64,000 nucleotides of DNA, from assembly GCF_900109935.1 (NCBI RefSeq), contig NZ_FOBV01000005.1:124001-188000 (forward strand). Reading direction: 5' to 3'. The stretch's first letter is position 1. Each line of letters opens with the position of its first letter. The stretch is from Chryseobacterium taichungense. GTDB lineage: Bacteria; Bacteroidota; Bacteroidia; Flavobacteriales; Weeksellaceae. Of this stretch, positions 41,509 through 49,703 are shown in pieces. The notes beneath the pieces are model-generated. The model searched no databases, was not told the DNA's origin, and worked only from the letters and a program-made list of their open reading frames with translations. A program made the position numbers and the translations under genes.

Positions 41509-42195
41509 TTATTCAAATATCTGCTGTATTACTTCAAGCGATGCAGGGATTCTGAAATCGGTAATATGATAATGATAATAGACCAAGAGACTATCCAGGA
41601 AGTCTTTCCGGAATGCGGAAGGAATTTTTATCTGATAAGGATTTTCTGAAGACAAAAGCGTTTGCCATATCACGGAAATTTCTTCAGTAAAAATCTGATG
41701 CATGATCTCAAATGAAAAGGTTCCTGTTTCAGGATCCAGGAATTTTCCATCATTTAATAAAGGTGCAACGCCCTGAATTTTTAAAACTTTAATCAAAAAA
41801 ATCAGATGTGACTGGTAATTCTGGTTTTCCAGTTCATCAATGAATTCTTCCAGACAGAAGAAAATATGATGGTTTTTATTCTCGTGCTTTAGATTTTGAT
41901 TTAAAAAATCTGAAACGAAAAATACAACAGAATTACATCGGATGTCTGAATAGATATCGTTGCTTTTTATCATTTCAAATTTAGAAATGGTCTGTATCCC
42001 ATTTCCTCTTGCCGGAAGTAGGGAAAAATTAAGTTTACTTAATGGCAGAAGCAATGCCTTTTTTTTATTTTTCCGGGTATAGATCCCCTTTAAAAAATAA
42101 GACTGAAAGCCCTCATCTTCTGTAAAACAATGCAGAACTGCATCGTTTTCACCGTATTTGATATATGATAATAAAAATCCGTTCTGTGAATTCAT
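41509..42195 (-). CDS. recO: DNA repair protein RecO
   Basis: 228 residues. GFLLSYIKYGENDAVLHCFTEDEGFQSYFLKGIYTRKNKKKALLLPLSKLNFSLLPARG forms the N-terminal OB-fold as in RecO of Flavobacteriia. The helical rest has conserved GVAPLLNDGKFLDPETG, but the Zn-finger cysteines of other RecO proteins are missing, usual for this group. It helps load RecA with RecF/RecR in recombination repair. Start ATG shares its A with the porZ stop (TAATG), so translation is coupled. Confidence 0.92.
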   Translation of the reverse strand: MNSQNGFLLSYIKYGENDAVLHCFTEDEGFQSYFLKGIYTRKNKKKALLLPLSKLNFSLLPARGNGIQTISKFEMIKSNDIYSDIRCNSVVFFVSDFLNQNLKHENKNHHIFFCLEEFIDELENQNYQSHLIFLIKVLKIQGVAPLLNDGKFLDPETGTFSFEIMHQIFTEEISVIWQTLLSSENPYQIKIPSAFRKDFLDSLLVYYHYHITDFRIPASLEVIQQIFE

Positions 42196-44480
42196 TAATT
42201 AACTACCGCAATCTTTGCTGTTGCTTTGTCGGAGCCGTCTTCATTAGTCATCAGGACAAAATATACACCGGAAGCCACTCTTGTCCCTCTCTGATTATTA
42301 AGATCCCATTCATAATATCCACCTCTTGCTACTGCAGAATGCACTACATTACCCGCAGCATCAGCAATTCTGATATTCGTTACTTCTGCCAGCCCTTTGA
42401 TGGTCACTTTCCCTTTAAAATTGGAATATACAACAGGATTCGGGTAAACAAGCACGTTTCCGAAACCTGATCCTACATCGGCGACATCTCCCTGATAAGT
42501 TACAATTCCGTCATAAGATGCAAAATATACCTTTCCTGTTTTTTTATCTACTTTAATATCTGTAATGCTATTGGTAGGAAGAGGAGAGTTTTCTTTCGTA
42601 AAATGCTTTACCGTCTGTTGTCCGTCAGCAGATAAATAATAAACACCGCCGCCGTCTACAGAAACCCATTTATGATCCCCTGCGTCTACTTCAATCTGCA
42701 AAATCTGAGAATCTCTGAAAAGCTCTTCTCCCAAGCCGTTTTGTTCGATAATGATTGGTTCTACGGTCGCAGTAGCAGGTGTTTTAACAGCTGAAACAGC
42801 ATCCGATAAAATTCTTAATCCCATATCTCCACCGATCCATGCATCTCCTGATTTGTCGAGAGCTACAGAAATTGTTCCTCCTGAATTTGTTGCAAAACCA
42901 TTGGATTGATTTAAAATATAAGCTGTATCGTCAGACGTGTTTACTGTTTTTTTTGCATCATAAGCAATAAAACTATTAACCCTCGGAATTGGTATCCATA
43001 ATAAACCTTCATAAAACAAAGGCTTTTGTGCGGCACCAAAACTTGAGGTGGTATTTTTTATGAGAAAATCATCGGTTGCTCTGTCGTAAGCACCAATTGC
43101 TGTAAAAGGGCCTTGTGCCGATCCTTCTCCCGAAAAAGCAATTGTTGCAAAAAGATTGTTGGAATCGTCAAAAGTTAGGCCTACCGGTCGTCTTGTAAAA
43201 CTGTCGGTGGTTCCCAGGTTATAATTTTTGGTGAAAGTAAAATCTTTGCTGCTGGCATTATATTTCATTTTATAAATACCACGTTCCGGAGATGTTACAT
43301 AATTTGTAAAGAAAACGTCATCCGGACTTGCCGGGTCTGAAACCACATCCAAAATGTTGAACCAAGTTGTACTTCCTATGAAATATGAAGGATAGATCCA
43401 CTCCATCCCATTGAAATAATAGAAGCCCGGATTTTTCGGATTGTTAATGCCGGTATTAAATCTTCCTTCTCTTCCTCCCGTAGATACCAGAATTTGATTA
43501 TCACCATACAGACTCATTTTATAAGCATAATTAAAGTAAGGGCCATCTGGCTTGAAGGAATTACTACTTTCGTTCTTTATTCCGGATAAAACGGTTCCGC
43601 CATACACGCTGCCTCCGACAGTTGTTGCCGTATTACATTCTTCGCCGAAACTGACAGTATTAGTAAAGTTTCCGTTAGTATTAAATGTATAAACTCTGTT
43701 AACATCTGTTACAACAATATTATTACTGTTTACAACAACATCTCTTACATTACCGAAAGTCTGGGATAGAGGAGATGAAACCCCGCCGCTGTAAAGATAT
43801 GCCGTTGTTGCTGACGAAAAACTTAAAACTCCTTCCGAATCAATATGCCTGAAAGATCCTGCCATCTCTGTATTCCATGTTGAAAAAACAGGAAATGTGG
43901 TGTTCATTTCATGGCTTTTCAGCCCTGTATTTGTAACCGAATATACTTTATTTCCGAAAATAGTTGCTTCGTTGCTCGCTTCATAGATTCCTCCTGTTAA
44001 GAAGAAAGCCGAATCTTTGAATTCTTTTTTCTTTAAATCAAAAATAGAAACTCCATAACCTACAGAAATTACGGCAAGGTCTCCAGTTATCGAGATGTGA
44101 TTAATTTTTTTACTTCCATTATATCCCGTTGCAATAGGAATATCTACAACATAAGTGACACCATCCGGAGTAATTACATCCAGCGAACCATTCTGATACC
44201 CGATAAGGGCAATCTTGTTCTGTGGATTGTAATCAAATGCTGAAATTTTAACCTCATGCAAACCGTTTGCTTTAGACAGCTTGGTAATTTCACCTGATGA
44301 AATTGTATAATAAAATATCCCGTTTTCTGCGGCTGCAACTATTTTTCCATTATCTTCTTTCATGGCGGTGACATTGTTATAAGAAAAAAGGTCAGCCCAT
44401 TTTTTTGAAGAAATAGTTTGTGCATTTGCCATTTGCAGGGATGCTAAAACACCAAGAGAAATTAAAGAGAGTTTTTTCAT
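42195..44480 (-). CDS. porZ: PorZ-like type IX secretion system protein
   Basis: 761 residues. Signal peptide LISLGVLASLQMANA, then TISSKKWADLFSYNNVTAMKED and repeated propeller strands (GKIVAAAENGIFYYTI, NKIALIGYQNGSLDVI), then a C-terminal sorting-like domain (VLVYPNPV, FKGKVTIKGLAE, ASGVYFVLM). This layout and the neighbour recO identify PorZ, needed for attaching proteins to anionic lipopolysaccharide at the surface. It has a C-terminal T9SS domain. Confidence 0.9.
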   Translation of the reverse strand: MKKLSLISLGVLASLQMANAQTISSKKWADLFSYNNVTAMKEDNGKIVAAAENGIFYYTISSGEITKLSKANGLHEVKISAFDYNPQNKIALIGYQNGSLDVITPDGVTYVVDIPIATGYNGSKKINHISITGDLAVISVGYGVSIFDLKKKEFKDSAFFLTGGIYEASNEATIFGNKVYSVTNTGLKSHEMNTTFPVFSTWNTEMAGSFRHIDSEGVLSFSSATTAYLYSGGVSSPLSQTFGNVRDVVVNSNNIVVTDVNRVYTFNTNGNFTNTVSFGEECNTATTVGGSVYGGTVLSGIKNESSNSFKPDGPYFNYAYKMSLYGDNQILVSTGGREGRFNTGINNPKNPGFYYFNGMEWIYPSYFIGSTTWFNILDVVSDPASPDDVFFTNYVTSPERGIYKMKYNASSKDFTFTKNYNLGTTDSFTRRPVGLTFDDSNNLFATIAFSGEGSAQGPFTAIGAYDRATDDFLIKNTTSSFGAAQKPLFYEGLLWIPIPRVNSFIAYDAKKTVNTSDDTAYILNQSNGFATNSGGTISVALDKSGDAWIGGDMGLRILSDAVSAVKTPATATVEPIIIEQNGLGEELFRDSQILQIEVDAGDHKWVSVDGGGVYYLSADGQQTVKHFTKENSPLPTNSITDIKVDKKTGKVYFASYDGIVTYQGDVADVGSGFGNVLVYPNPVVYSNFKGKVTIKGLAEVTNIRIADAAGNVVHSAVARGGYYEWDLNNQRGTRVASGVYFVLMTNEDGSDKATAKIAVVN

Positions 44481-44482
44481 AC

Positions 44483-45433
44483 TTATGCTATTATGCTGCT
44501 GTCTATCACCTGATTATTCCAGGCAATATGTTTTACATTTTTATTGGAATCAAAGAAAAAATCTATTCTGCCTAACAGAAGACCTGCCCATCCTACCTGA
44601 TTTACAAGAACATTTTTGCCTTGTCTGTTGGTGAAAGTCTGAGGTTCAGGCAAAAAAGTATGGGTATGGCCACCCAGAATGATATCTATATTTTCTGTTT
44701 TAGCGGCTAAGATTTTATCGTTTATTTTGTCAGGTTCATCTTTGTAATCGTATCCGATATGAGAAAGACAGATCACAAGATCACATTTCTGTTCGTTTTT
44801 AAGGAAGTTAGAATAATGCTGAGCAACATCTACAGGATCTAAATACACCGTTTCTCCATATTGTTTTTTTCCTACCAGCCCGTCAAGCTGAATGCCTACC
44901 CCAAAAATTCCTACCTTAATTCCGTTTTTATTAAAGATTTTATAGGGTGAAGTTTTTCCGTCTAGAACGGTATTTTTAAAATCATAATTTGAACAGATAA
45001 ATGGAAACTGAGCGTTTGGCAACACTTTTAAGAATCCGTCAAGACCATTATCAAAATCATGATTTCCCATGGTTGAGGCGTCATATTTCATCATGGACAT
45101 TAATTTAAATTCCAGCTCACCTCCAAAAAAATTAAAATAAGGAGTGCCCTGAAAGATATCCCCTGAATCAAGAAGCAGAACATTACTTTCCTGATTTCTG
45201 ATCTGCTGAATCAGGCTTGCCCGTCTTGCAAACCCTCCCTGATTGGGATTTTTGGTATAGCTTGCATCAAAAGGTTCTATTCTGCTGTGCTGATCATTGG
45301 TATGGAGAATGGTAAGTTTGTTTGCGGATTTCAGATCGAAAATCTTTAGTTCTTCCGCCATCATCATATTGGGAGCTAAAGCCATTGCCAGAGTTCCGCC
45401 ACCTATTGCTTTTAAAAAACTTTTTCTATCCAT
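44483..45433 (-). CDS. UshA-type metallophosphatase (5'-nucleotidase N-terminal half)
   Basis: 316 residues. Tat/Sec-like N-terminus (RKSFLKAIGGGTLAMALAPNMMMA). The calcineurin-type metal set is THTND/H words: LTILHTNDQHSRI (D, H), LLLDSGDIFQG (D), STMGNHDFDNG (N, H), ICLSHIGYDY and LGGHTHTF. It corresponds to the N-terminal catalytic half of UshA-like 5'-nucleotidases. The other half is a separate gene just upstream (1-base overlap TAATG), a split version of a normally single chain. Confidence 0.88.
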   Translation of the reverse strand: MDRKSFLKAIGGGTLAMALAPNMMMAEELKIFDLKSANKLTILHTNDQHSRIEPFDASYTKNPNQGGFARRASLIQQIRNQESNVLLLDSGDIFQGTPYFNFFGGELEFKLMSMMKYDASTMGNHDFDNGLDGFLKVLPNAQFPFICSNYDFKNTVLDGKTSPYKIFNKNGIKVGIFGVGIQLDGLVGKKQYGETVYLDPVDVAQHYSNFLKNEQKCDLVICLSHIGYDYKDEPDKINDKILAAKTENIDIILGGHTHTFLPEPQTFTNRQGKNVLVNQVGWAGLLLGRIDFFFDSNKNVKHIAWNNQVIDSSIIA

Positions 45434-46191
45434 TACTTTTTACCAATAAAATTTAAACGAATATCTGTACTAGGATTTACTTCTGGAGATCTCTTAAAAT
45501 AATCTATAAAAAGATCTCTCATTTTGATTCCTGTATGAATCATTTCTCCCTTCAAAAAAAACTTCATATTGTCACCACCCAAAGCCAGATAATCTGACGT
45601 GGCAATGTAATATTCCTGATCCGGATTGATTGTTTTTCCATTGATCAAAGCTTTAGTTACGTGTCCATTATTGATTTCAATATACAAATGAGAAACAGGA
45701 TTATTTACCTGAGTTTTTGCATAATAATCAAAAAGTCCCTGTAAATCTGTTCCTTTCATTTTTACAATGATTATCTCATTTTCGAAAGGCATCACCTCAA
45801 AAACGCTGTTCAGCAAAATATCTCCTTTTCCAATGGTTGTTCGTATTCCTTCGATATTGATCAAAGCAGCATCAACTTCTTTTTTAAGATTTGTTTTTGC
45901 CCATGTATCAGCTCCGTCAAATGTATAGTCAGCTAAAAGATTACCCAGATTACTGTTATCTCCCTGTTTGGTAAGATCTACATTTGTATGTGAGATCTTC
46001 TGGTTCATTTCTTTATCCAGTTTCTGTTTATAGGGTTCAATAACTTTTACAAACTCCTCATCATTTTTCAGCTCATTATTAATAGAAATATTTTTCTGGG
46101 TCTGTACATCCGCTACCTGCAGCGGTGAAGCTGTTTTGCAGGCAGAAAGAGCAGTCAGAGCAATTCCTAATAACAAGAATTTATTTTTCAT
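45433..46191 (-). CDS. 5'-nucleotidase C-terminal domain lipoprotein
   Basis: 253 residues from the ATG of MKNKF; a longer TTG start (46200) adds four residues with an extra Met. Signal LLLGIALTALSAC has a lipobox (L-S-A-C, Cys17). The domain GDNSNLGNLLADYTFDGADTWAK, NIEGIRTTIGKGDILLNSVFEVMPFENEIIIVKMKG and YYIATSDYLALGGDNMKFF is the 5_nucleotid_C fold that positions the nucleotide substrate. First gene of the operon; the metallophosphatase follows, so the enzyme would assemble from two chains. Confidence 0.87.
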   Translation of the reverse strand: MKNKFLLLGIALTALSACKTASPLQVADVQTQKNISINNELKNDEEFVKVIEPYKQKLDKEMNQKISHTNVDLTKQGDNSNLGNLLADYTFDGADTWAKTNLKKEVDAALINIEGIRTTIGKGDILLNSVFEVMPFENEIIIVKMKGTDLQGLFDYYAKTQVNNPVSHLYIEINNGHVTKALINGKTINPDQEYYIATSDYLALGGDNMKFFLKGEMIHTGIKMRDLFIDYFKRSPEVNPSTDIRLNFIGKK

Positions 46192-46285
46192 ATGCATCAA
46201 ATTATTATCATGAAACTTTATACCGGCATGTTTTTATAAAAAACAATTTTCGGACATAGCAATCCATAATATCTTTTAGTATATG

Positions 46286-46293
46286 CAAATATA
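46286..46293 (-). promoter_or_regulatory. Promoter -7 box of the nucleotidase-porZ-recO operon
   Basis: Reverse-strand TATATTTG, about 95 bases before the first gene's ATG. Confidence 0.55.
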
Positions 46294-46347
46294 ATTATAT
46301 GTATAATAAAACATTATTATTTATAACAAATTCTTAGGGTAAATTAT

Positions 46348-46355
46348 TAAATTTG
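46348..46355 (+). promoter_or_regulatory. Promoter -7 box of dapA
   Basis: TAAATTTG, 19 bases before the ATG at 46375. Confidence 0.55.
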
Positions 46356-46374
46356 GAAAAAATTATTCTAACAG

Positions 46375-47247
46375 ATGAGCATTTTAAAAGGAGTAGGTGT
46401 TGCGTTGGTGACGCCCTTTAATGAAGATTTATCCGTAGATTTTGAAAGTTTAACAAAATTAGTTGAATACAACATCGAAAACGGAACCAATTATTTAGTT
46501 GTTTTGGGAACTACAGCCGAGGCTGCAACGCTTTCTGCTGAAGAGAAGAAACAGGTGATTGAGCATATCATTAAGGTTAATAATAAACGCCTGCCATTGG
46601 TTTTAGGAATCGGGGGCAACAATACTCTTGAAGTTAAAAAACAGATTGAAGAGGCAGATCTTTCTGCATTTGATGCGGTACTTTCTGTTTCTCCTTATTA
46701 TAATAAACCTAATCAGGAAGGTCTTTATCAGCATTATAAAGCGTTGGCTTCCACAGGAAAAAATATTATTATTTACAATGTTCCGTCAAGAACCGGACAA
46801 AATATTGAAGCTGAAACAACTTTACGTCTGGCAAAAGAATTTGCGAATTTGTTTTTAATTAAAGAGGCTGCACCAAATATTTTACAGTATTTTGATATTC
46901 TAAGAAAGAAACCTGAAGGATTCAATCTGGTTTCAGGAGATGATGAATTTACACTTCCGGTAACGTTTGCGGGCGGAAATGGGGTGATTTCCGTAATTGC
47001 CCAGGCATATCCTAAAGAATTTTCAACAATGGTTCAGCTGGCTTTTGAAGGAAAAGTAAAAGAAGCTTATGAAATTCATAACAAACTGGTTGAAATTACA
47101 AGACTGATCTTTGCAGAAGGAAATCCGTGCGGAATTAAAGTTATTCTAACTGAAAAAGGAATTATTAAAAATTATTTGAGACTTCCTTTAGTTCCCGCAT
47201 CAGAAGGATTATATGCAAAAATTAAAGCTGAAATGGCAAATATTTAA
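46375..47247 (+). CDS. dapA: 4-hydroxy-tetrahydrodipicolinate synthase
   Basis: 290 residues. GVGVALVTPFNEDLSVDFESL, VLGTTAEAATL (TTAE pyruvate pocket), VLSVSPYYNKPNQEGLYQHY, IIIYNVPSRTGQNI with the catalytic Tyr, and LFLIKEAAPN with the Schiff-base Lys near 161. Condenses pyruvate with aspartate semialdehyde in lysine/diaminopimelate synthesis. Complete active site, strong terminator behind it. Confidence 0.96.
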   Translation: MSILKGVGVALVTPFNEDLSVDFESLTKLVEYNIENGTNYLVVLGTTAEAATLSAEEKKQVIEHIIKVNNKRLPLVLGIGGNNTLEVKKQIEEADLSAFDAVLSVSPYYNKPNQEGLYQHYKALASTGKNIIIYNVPSRTGQNIEAETTLRLAKEFANLFLIKEAAPNILQYFDILRKKPEGFNLVSGDDEFTLPVTFAGGNGVISVIAQAYPKEFSTMVQLAFEGKVKEAYEIHNKLVEITRLIFAEGNPCGIKVILTEKGIIKNYLRLPLVPASEGLYAKIKAEMANI

Positions 47248-47331
47248 GGTCATGTGCCAATAATTTAATTGTGAATATCATTTGCAATTTAAATAACGAT
47301 TTATTTAAACGAACAATGACAACTTATAACG

Positions 47332-47362
47332 GGTGAAAAGGCAAAGTCTTTTCACCTTTTTT
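47332..47362 (+). terminator. Terminator after dapA
   Basis: GGTGAAAAG and CTTTTCACC pair perfectly around GCAAAGT, followed by T6. Confidence 0.85.
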
Positions 47363-47379
47363 AATCATAATTTAAGATC

Positions 47380-47886
47380 ATGAAATTTATAAAAGCAACA
47401 GAAAAAGATATTCCAGTTATTCAGGATCTTGCGAGAAGATCCTGGATGCATGCATACGCAGAAATACTGTCACCGGAACAAATAGAATATATGCTAAATA
47501 CGATGTATTCTGAGAAAGAGATCGGAAATCATTTACAGAATCCGGACTATCATTATTATCTGATTTTTGATGAAGTTAATAGTTCATTCGATGGTTTTTT
47601 AGGTTATCAGCATGGCTACGAAGAAAAAACTACAAAACTCCACAGAATTTATCTTATACCGGAAAGCAAAGGAAAAAGAATTGGTAAAATGGCACTTGAC
47701 TTTTTAAAAGAAAAAGTAGCAAAAAGTTTGGATGCAAGGATAATTCTGAATGTAAATAAAGAAAATAAAGCAAGAAAATTTTACGAATCTCAAGGCTTTT
47801 GTGTTTATAATGAGGTAGTTGTAGATATTGGAGAAGGGTTTATAATGGATGATTATGAAATGGAATTTTATATCACATGGATATGA
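47380..47886 (+). CDS. GNAT family N-acetyltransferase
   Basis: 168 residues. RIYLIPESKGKRIGKMALDFLKEKV is the acetyl-CoA loop (K-G-K-R-I-G-K) and IILNVNKENKARKFYESQGFCVYNEVVVDIGEGFIMDDYEM the C-terminal strands; the ending resembles diamine or small-molecule acetyltransferases. Acceptor unknown. It starts 18 bases after the dapA terminator. Confidence 0.87.
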   Translation: MKFIKATEKDIPVIQDLARRSWMHAYAEILSPEQIEYMLNTMYSEKEIGNHLQNPDYHYYLIFDEVNSSFDGFLGYQHGYEEKTTKLHRIYLIPESKGKRIGKMALDFLKEKVAKSLDARIILNVNKENKARKFYESQGFCVYNEVVVDIGEGFIMDDYEMEFYITWI

Positions 47887-48047
47887 CTTAAAATTTTGTA
47901 ATATTTTATTGTAATTCTATAAAATGTGATGTATTTATTTTTTTCATCTTTGTGAAAGAACCAAATCACATGTAACAATATTTATATGCTTGATTTTAAG
48001 CTGGATTTTAGCTTTTATCAGTATATTTTTTTTCATCCTTAGTGTTT

Positions 48048-48082
48048 AAATTCCTGTAGTATTAATGCAGGAATTTTTTTAT
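48048..48082 (+). terminator. Terminator-like hairpin in the 47.9-48.2 kb gap
   Basis: AAATTCCTG and CAGGAATTT pair around TAGTATTAATG, followed by a T run, with no gene before it since 47886. It may end a short transcript beginning near TCATCTTTG at about 47945. Confidence 0.6.
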
Positions 48083-48175
48083 TCACATGTAAAGAATACT
48101 ATTTTTATTTTATATCACCTGTAATTGATATAAAAATATTATATTTACCATTAACATTAAATACATAAAATAGGG

Positions 48176-48754
48176 ATGAAAATGTATGTAAAATTCGATT
48201 TCAATACGCTTTGCAGGAAGGTATTGGAGGAAAAACTTAAGGACCAGGGGATAAAATACAGAGTCCTCAACTTTGGAGAAGTAGAGTTGTATGAATCTCT
48301 TACCGACGAACAATGCAAGGCTTTTAAGGAAAACCTTGAGGATTACGGAATAGAAATTATTGAAAGTCAAAAAACTGCATTAGTTCAGAAAATAAAAGAT
48401 GCCATCTCAGAACTTGTTGGATCTGATGACATTATTCCAGTGAAGGCTTCAATCTACATAGCGGAAAGGCTTAATCATAGTTACGGTTATCTTTCGACCC
48501 TTTTTTCTGAGGTTGCAAATACTTCGATAGAAAATTTTATCATTATTCAAAAGATAGAGTACGCCAAGGACCTGATCATTAACAGCAAACAAAATCTTAC
48601 AGAAATTGCCCAAAAGCTGAATTACTCCAGCGTTGCACATCTGAGCACGCAGTTTAAAAATACAACAGGTATCACTCCTTCCCAGTTTCAAAAAATTGTT
48701 GCAATGAGAAGGAAAGTCCAGCAATATGGTCATCAATATTCTCAAGTCATATGA
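48176..48754 (+). CDS. AraC-type transcriptional regulator
   Basis: 192 residues. An N-terminal ~65-residue domain (YVKFDFNTLCRKVLEEKLKDQGIKYRVLNFG) of unknown function precedes two HTH motifs: the second is LTEIAQKLNYSSVAHLSTQFKNTTGITPSQFQKI, classic AraC. The N-terminal module is common in Bacteroidota stand-alone regulators. The stop overlaps the next gene's ATG by four bases (ATGA), so the pair is one unit. Confidence 0.88.
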   Translation: MKMYVKFDFNTLCRKVLEEKLKDQGIKYRVLNFGEVELYESLTDEQCKAFKENLEDYGIEIIESQKTALVQKIKDAISELVGSDDIIPVKASIYIAERLNHSYGYLSTLFSEVANTSIENFIIIQKIEYAKDLIINSKQNLTEIAQKLNYSSVAHLSTQFKNTTGITPSQFQKIVAMRRKVQQYGHQYSQVI

Positions 48755-49194
48755 ATAAAGAGTACCTTAATATCTTTTTAGCGGACGATGATGAAGGGAA
48801 GCTTATACTTTTAGAGAAAATATTGCGGGATTTGAAGATTCATTCTAAAATTAAAACTTTCAGTAGCTCGAATAGTTTATTAGATTATCTTCAGCACAAT
48901 ATTTTAGTTCCGGAGGTTCTGTTTATGAATTATCACATTCCGGGAAAAAACTGTTTGAATTTTTTATCTGAAATTAGGGCTGATCGCAGATTTGATCATA
49001 TGATTACCATTATTTATTCCGAAAACCTGTCAGCTGAACAAGAAGAGGAAATCTTTGTAACGGGTGCAAATGTTGTGATGAAAATGCCTGATAATTATAA
49101 AGATATGAAGAAAAGTGTGTCAGATATAATGTCTGTTACCTGGCAATATCATACTGCGGGACTGAATAAAAATAATTTTATCATGAAAGTGTGA
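48751..49194 (+). CDS. Degenerate receiver-domain protein
   Basis: 147 residues, single receiver fold: NIFLADDDEGKLILLEKIL (acidic pair kept), then EVLFMNYHIPGKNCLNFL, where the phosphoacceptor Asp reads Asn, and VVMKMPDN with the conserved Lys. It therefore probably does not accept phosphate and may act as a binding partner or dominant form. Coupled by overlap to the AraC-type gene. Confidence 0.8.
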   Translation: MNKEYLNIFLADDDEGKLILLEKILRDLKIHSKIKTFSSSNSLLDYLQHNILVPEVLFMNYHIPGKNCLNFLSEIRADRRFDHMITIIYSENLSAEQEEEIFVTGANVVMKMPDNYKDMKKSVSDIMSVTWQYHTAGLNKNNFIMKV

Positions 49195-49214
49195 AAAAAA
49201 GTACCCGAATTATT

Positions 49215-49243
49215 TTGGGATTAGAATTAAAGTTCTATATTTG
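49215..49243 (+). promoter_or_regulatory. Promoter of the 49.2-kb non-coding transcript
   Basis: TTG (49215-49217), 18-base spacer, TATATTTG (49236-49243). Predicts transcription from about 49250, towards no annotated gene. Confidence 0.65.
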
Positions 49244-49249
49244 TAAACC

Positions 49250-49703
49250 AATCTTCACAAAAAGGTGATAAGAATTAAAATAAAATCTGAGTTATTTTAT
49301 CAGGTCAATGAAATTCTGGATGAGCTGATTGGATATAACCGATTCAAGATAAACTAAATTATATAAATCACAATGTTAGTTAAACAAAATGAATTATATA
49401 CATTTCCAATGATAAGCGCAGAAGATCTTTAAACAAAACGGTACAATCATGAAAACTCGAAAGTTAAAGAATAGAGATTTAATTTATTCTTTAGCATGCC
49501 AAGTTAGTTTTTATAAATAAGCAATTGGAAACATAATTCATTTTGTTTTTACTTTTTTTAAGCTGAACACCACATTATTTACACATATTAACAACACACC
49601 ACATCACAAAGTATTAAGCTGAAAAACAAGTAAAGTAATTTCTTCAAATAACAGTTTTATAAGGGGGACCGCGTAAAGATTAAATTCTTTTCGCGGTTTT
49701 TTT
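49250..49703 (+). ncRNA. Probable structured non-coding RNA (~450 nt)
   Basis: A promoter before and an intrinsic terminator after it, no gene between. The middle forms long helices: AAACAAAATGAATTAT (49382-49397) pairs with ATAATTCATTTTGTTT (49533-49548) over 16 bases, continued inwards by TTTCCAAT/ATTGGAAA (49403-49410 with 49524-49531). Inside is TAAAGAATA-TATTCTTTA. A 19-codon frame (MLVKQNELYTFP, 49374-49433) overlaps the first arm and is weak evidence for a leader peptide instead. Confidence 0.55.
49668..49703 (+). terminator. Terminator of the non-coding transcript
   Basis: ACCGCG and CGCGGT (49668-49673 with 49692-49697) with extra A-T pairs inside, followed by T6. Confidence 0.75.
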
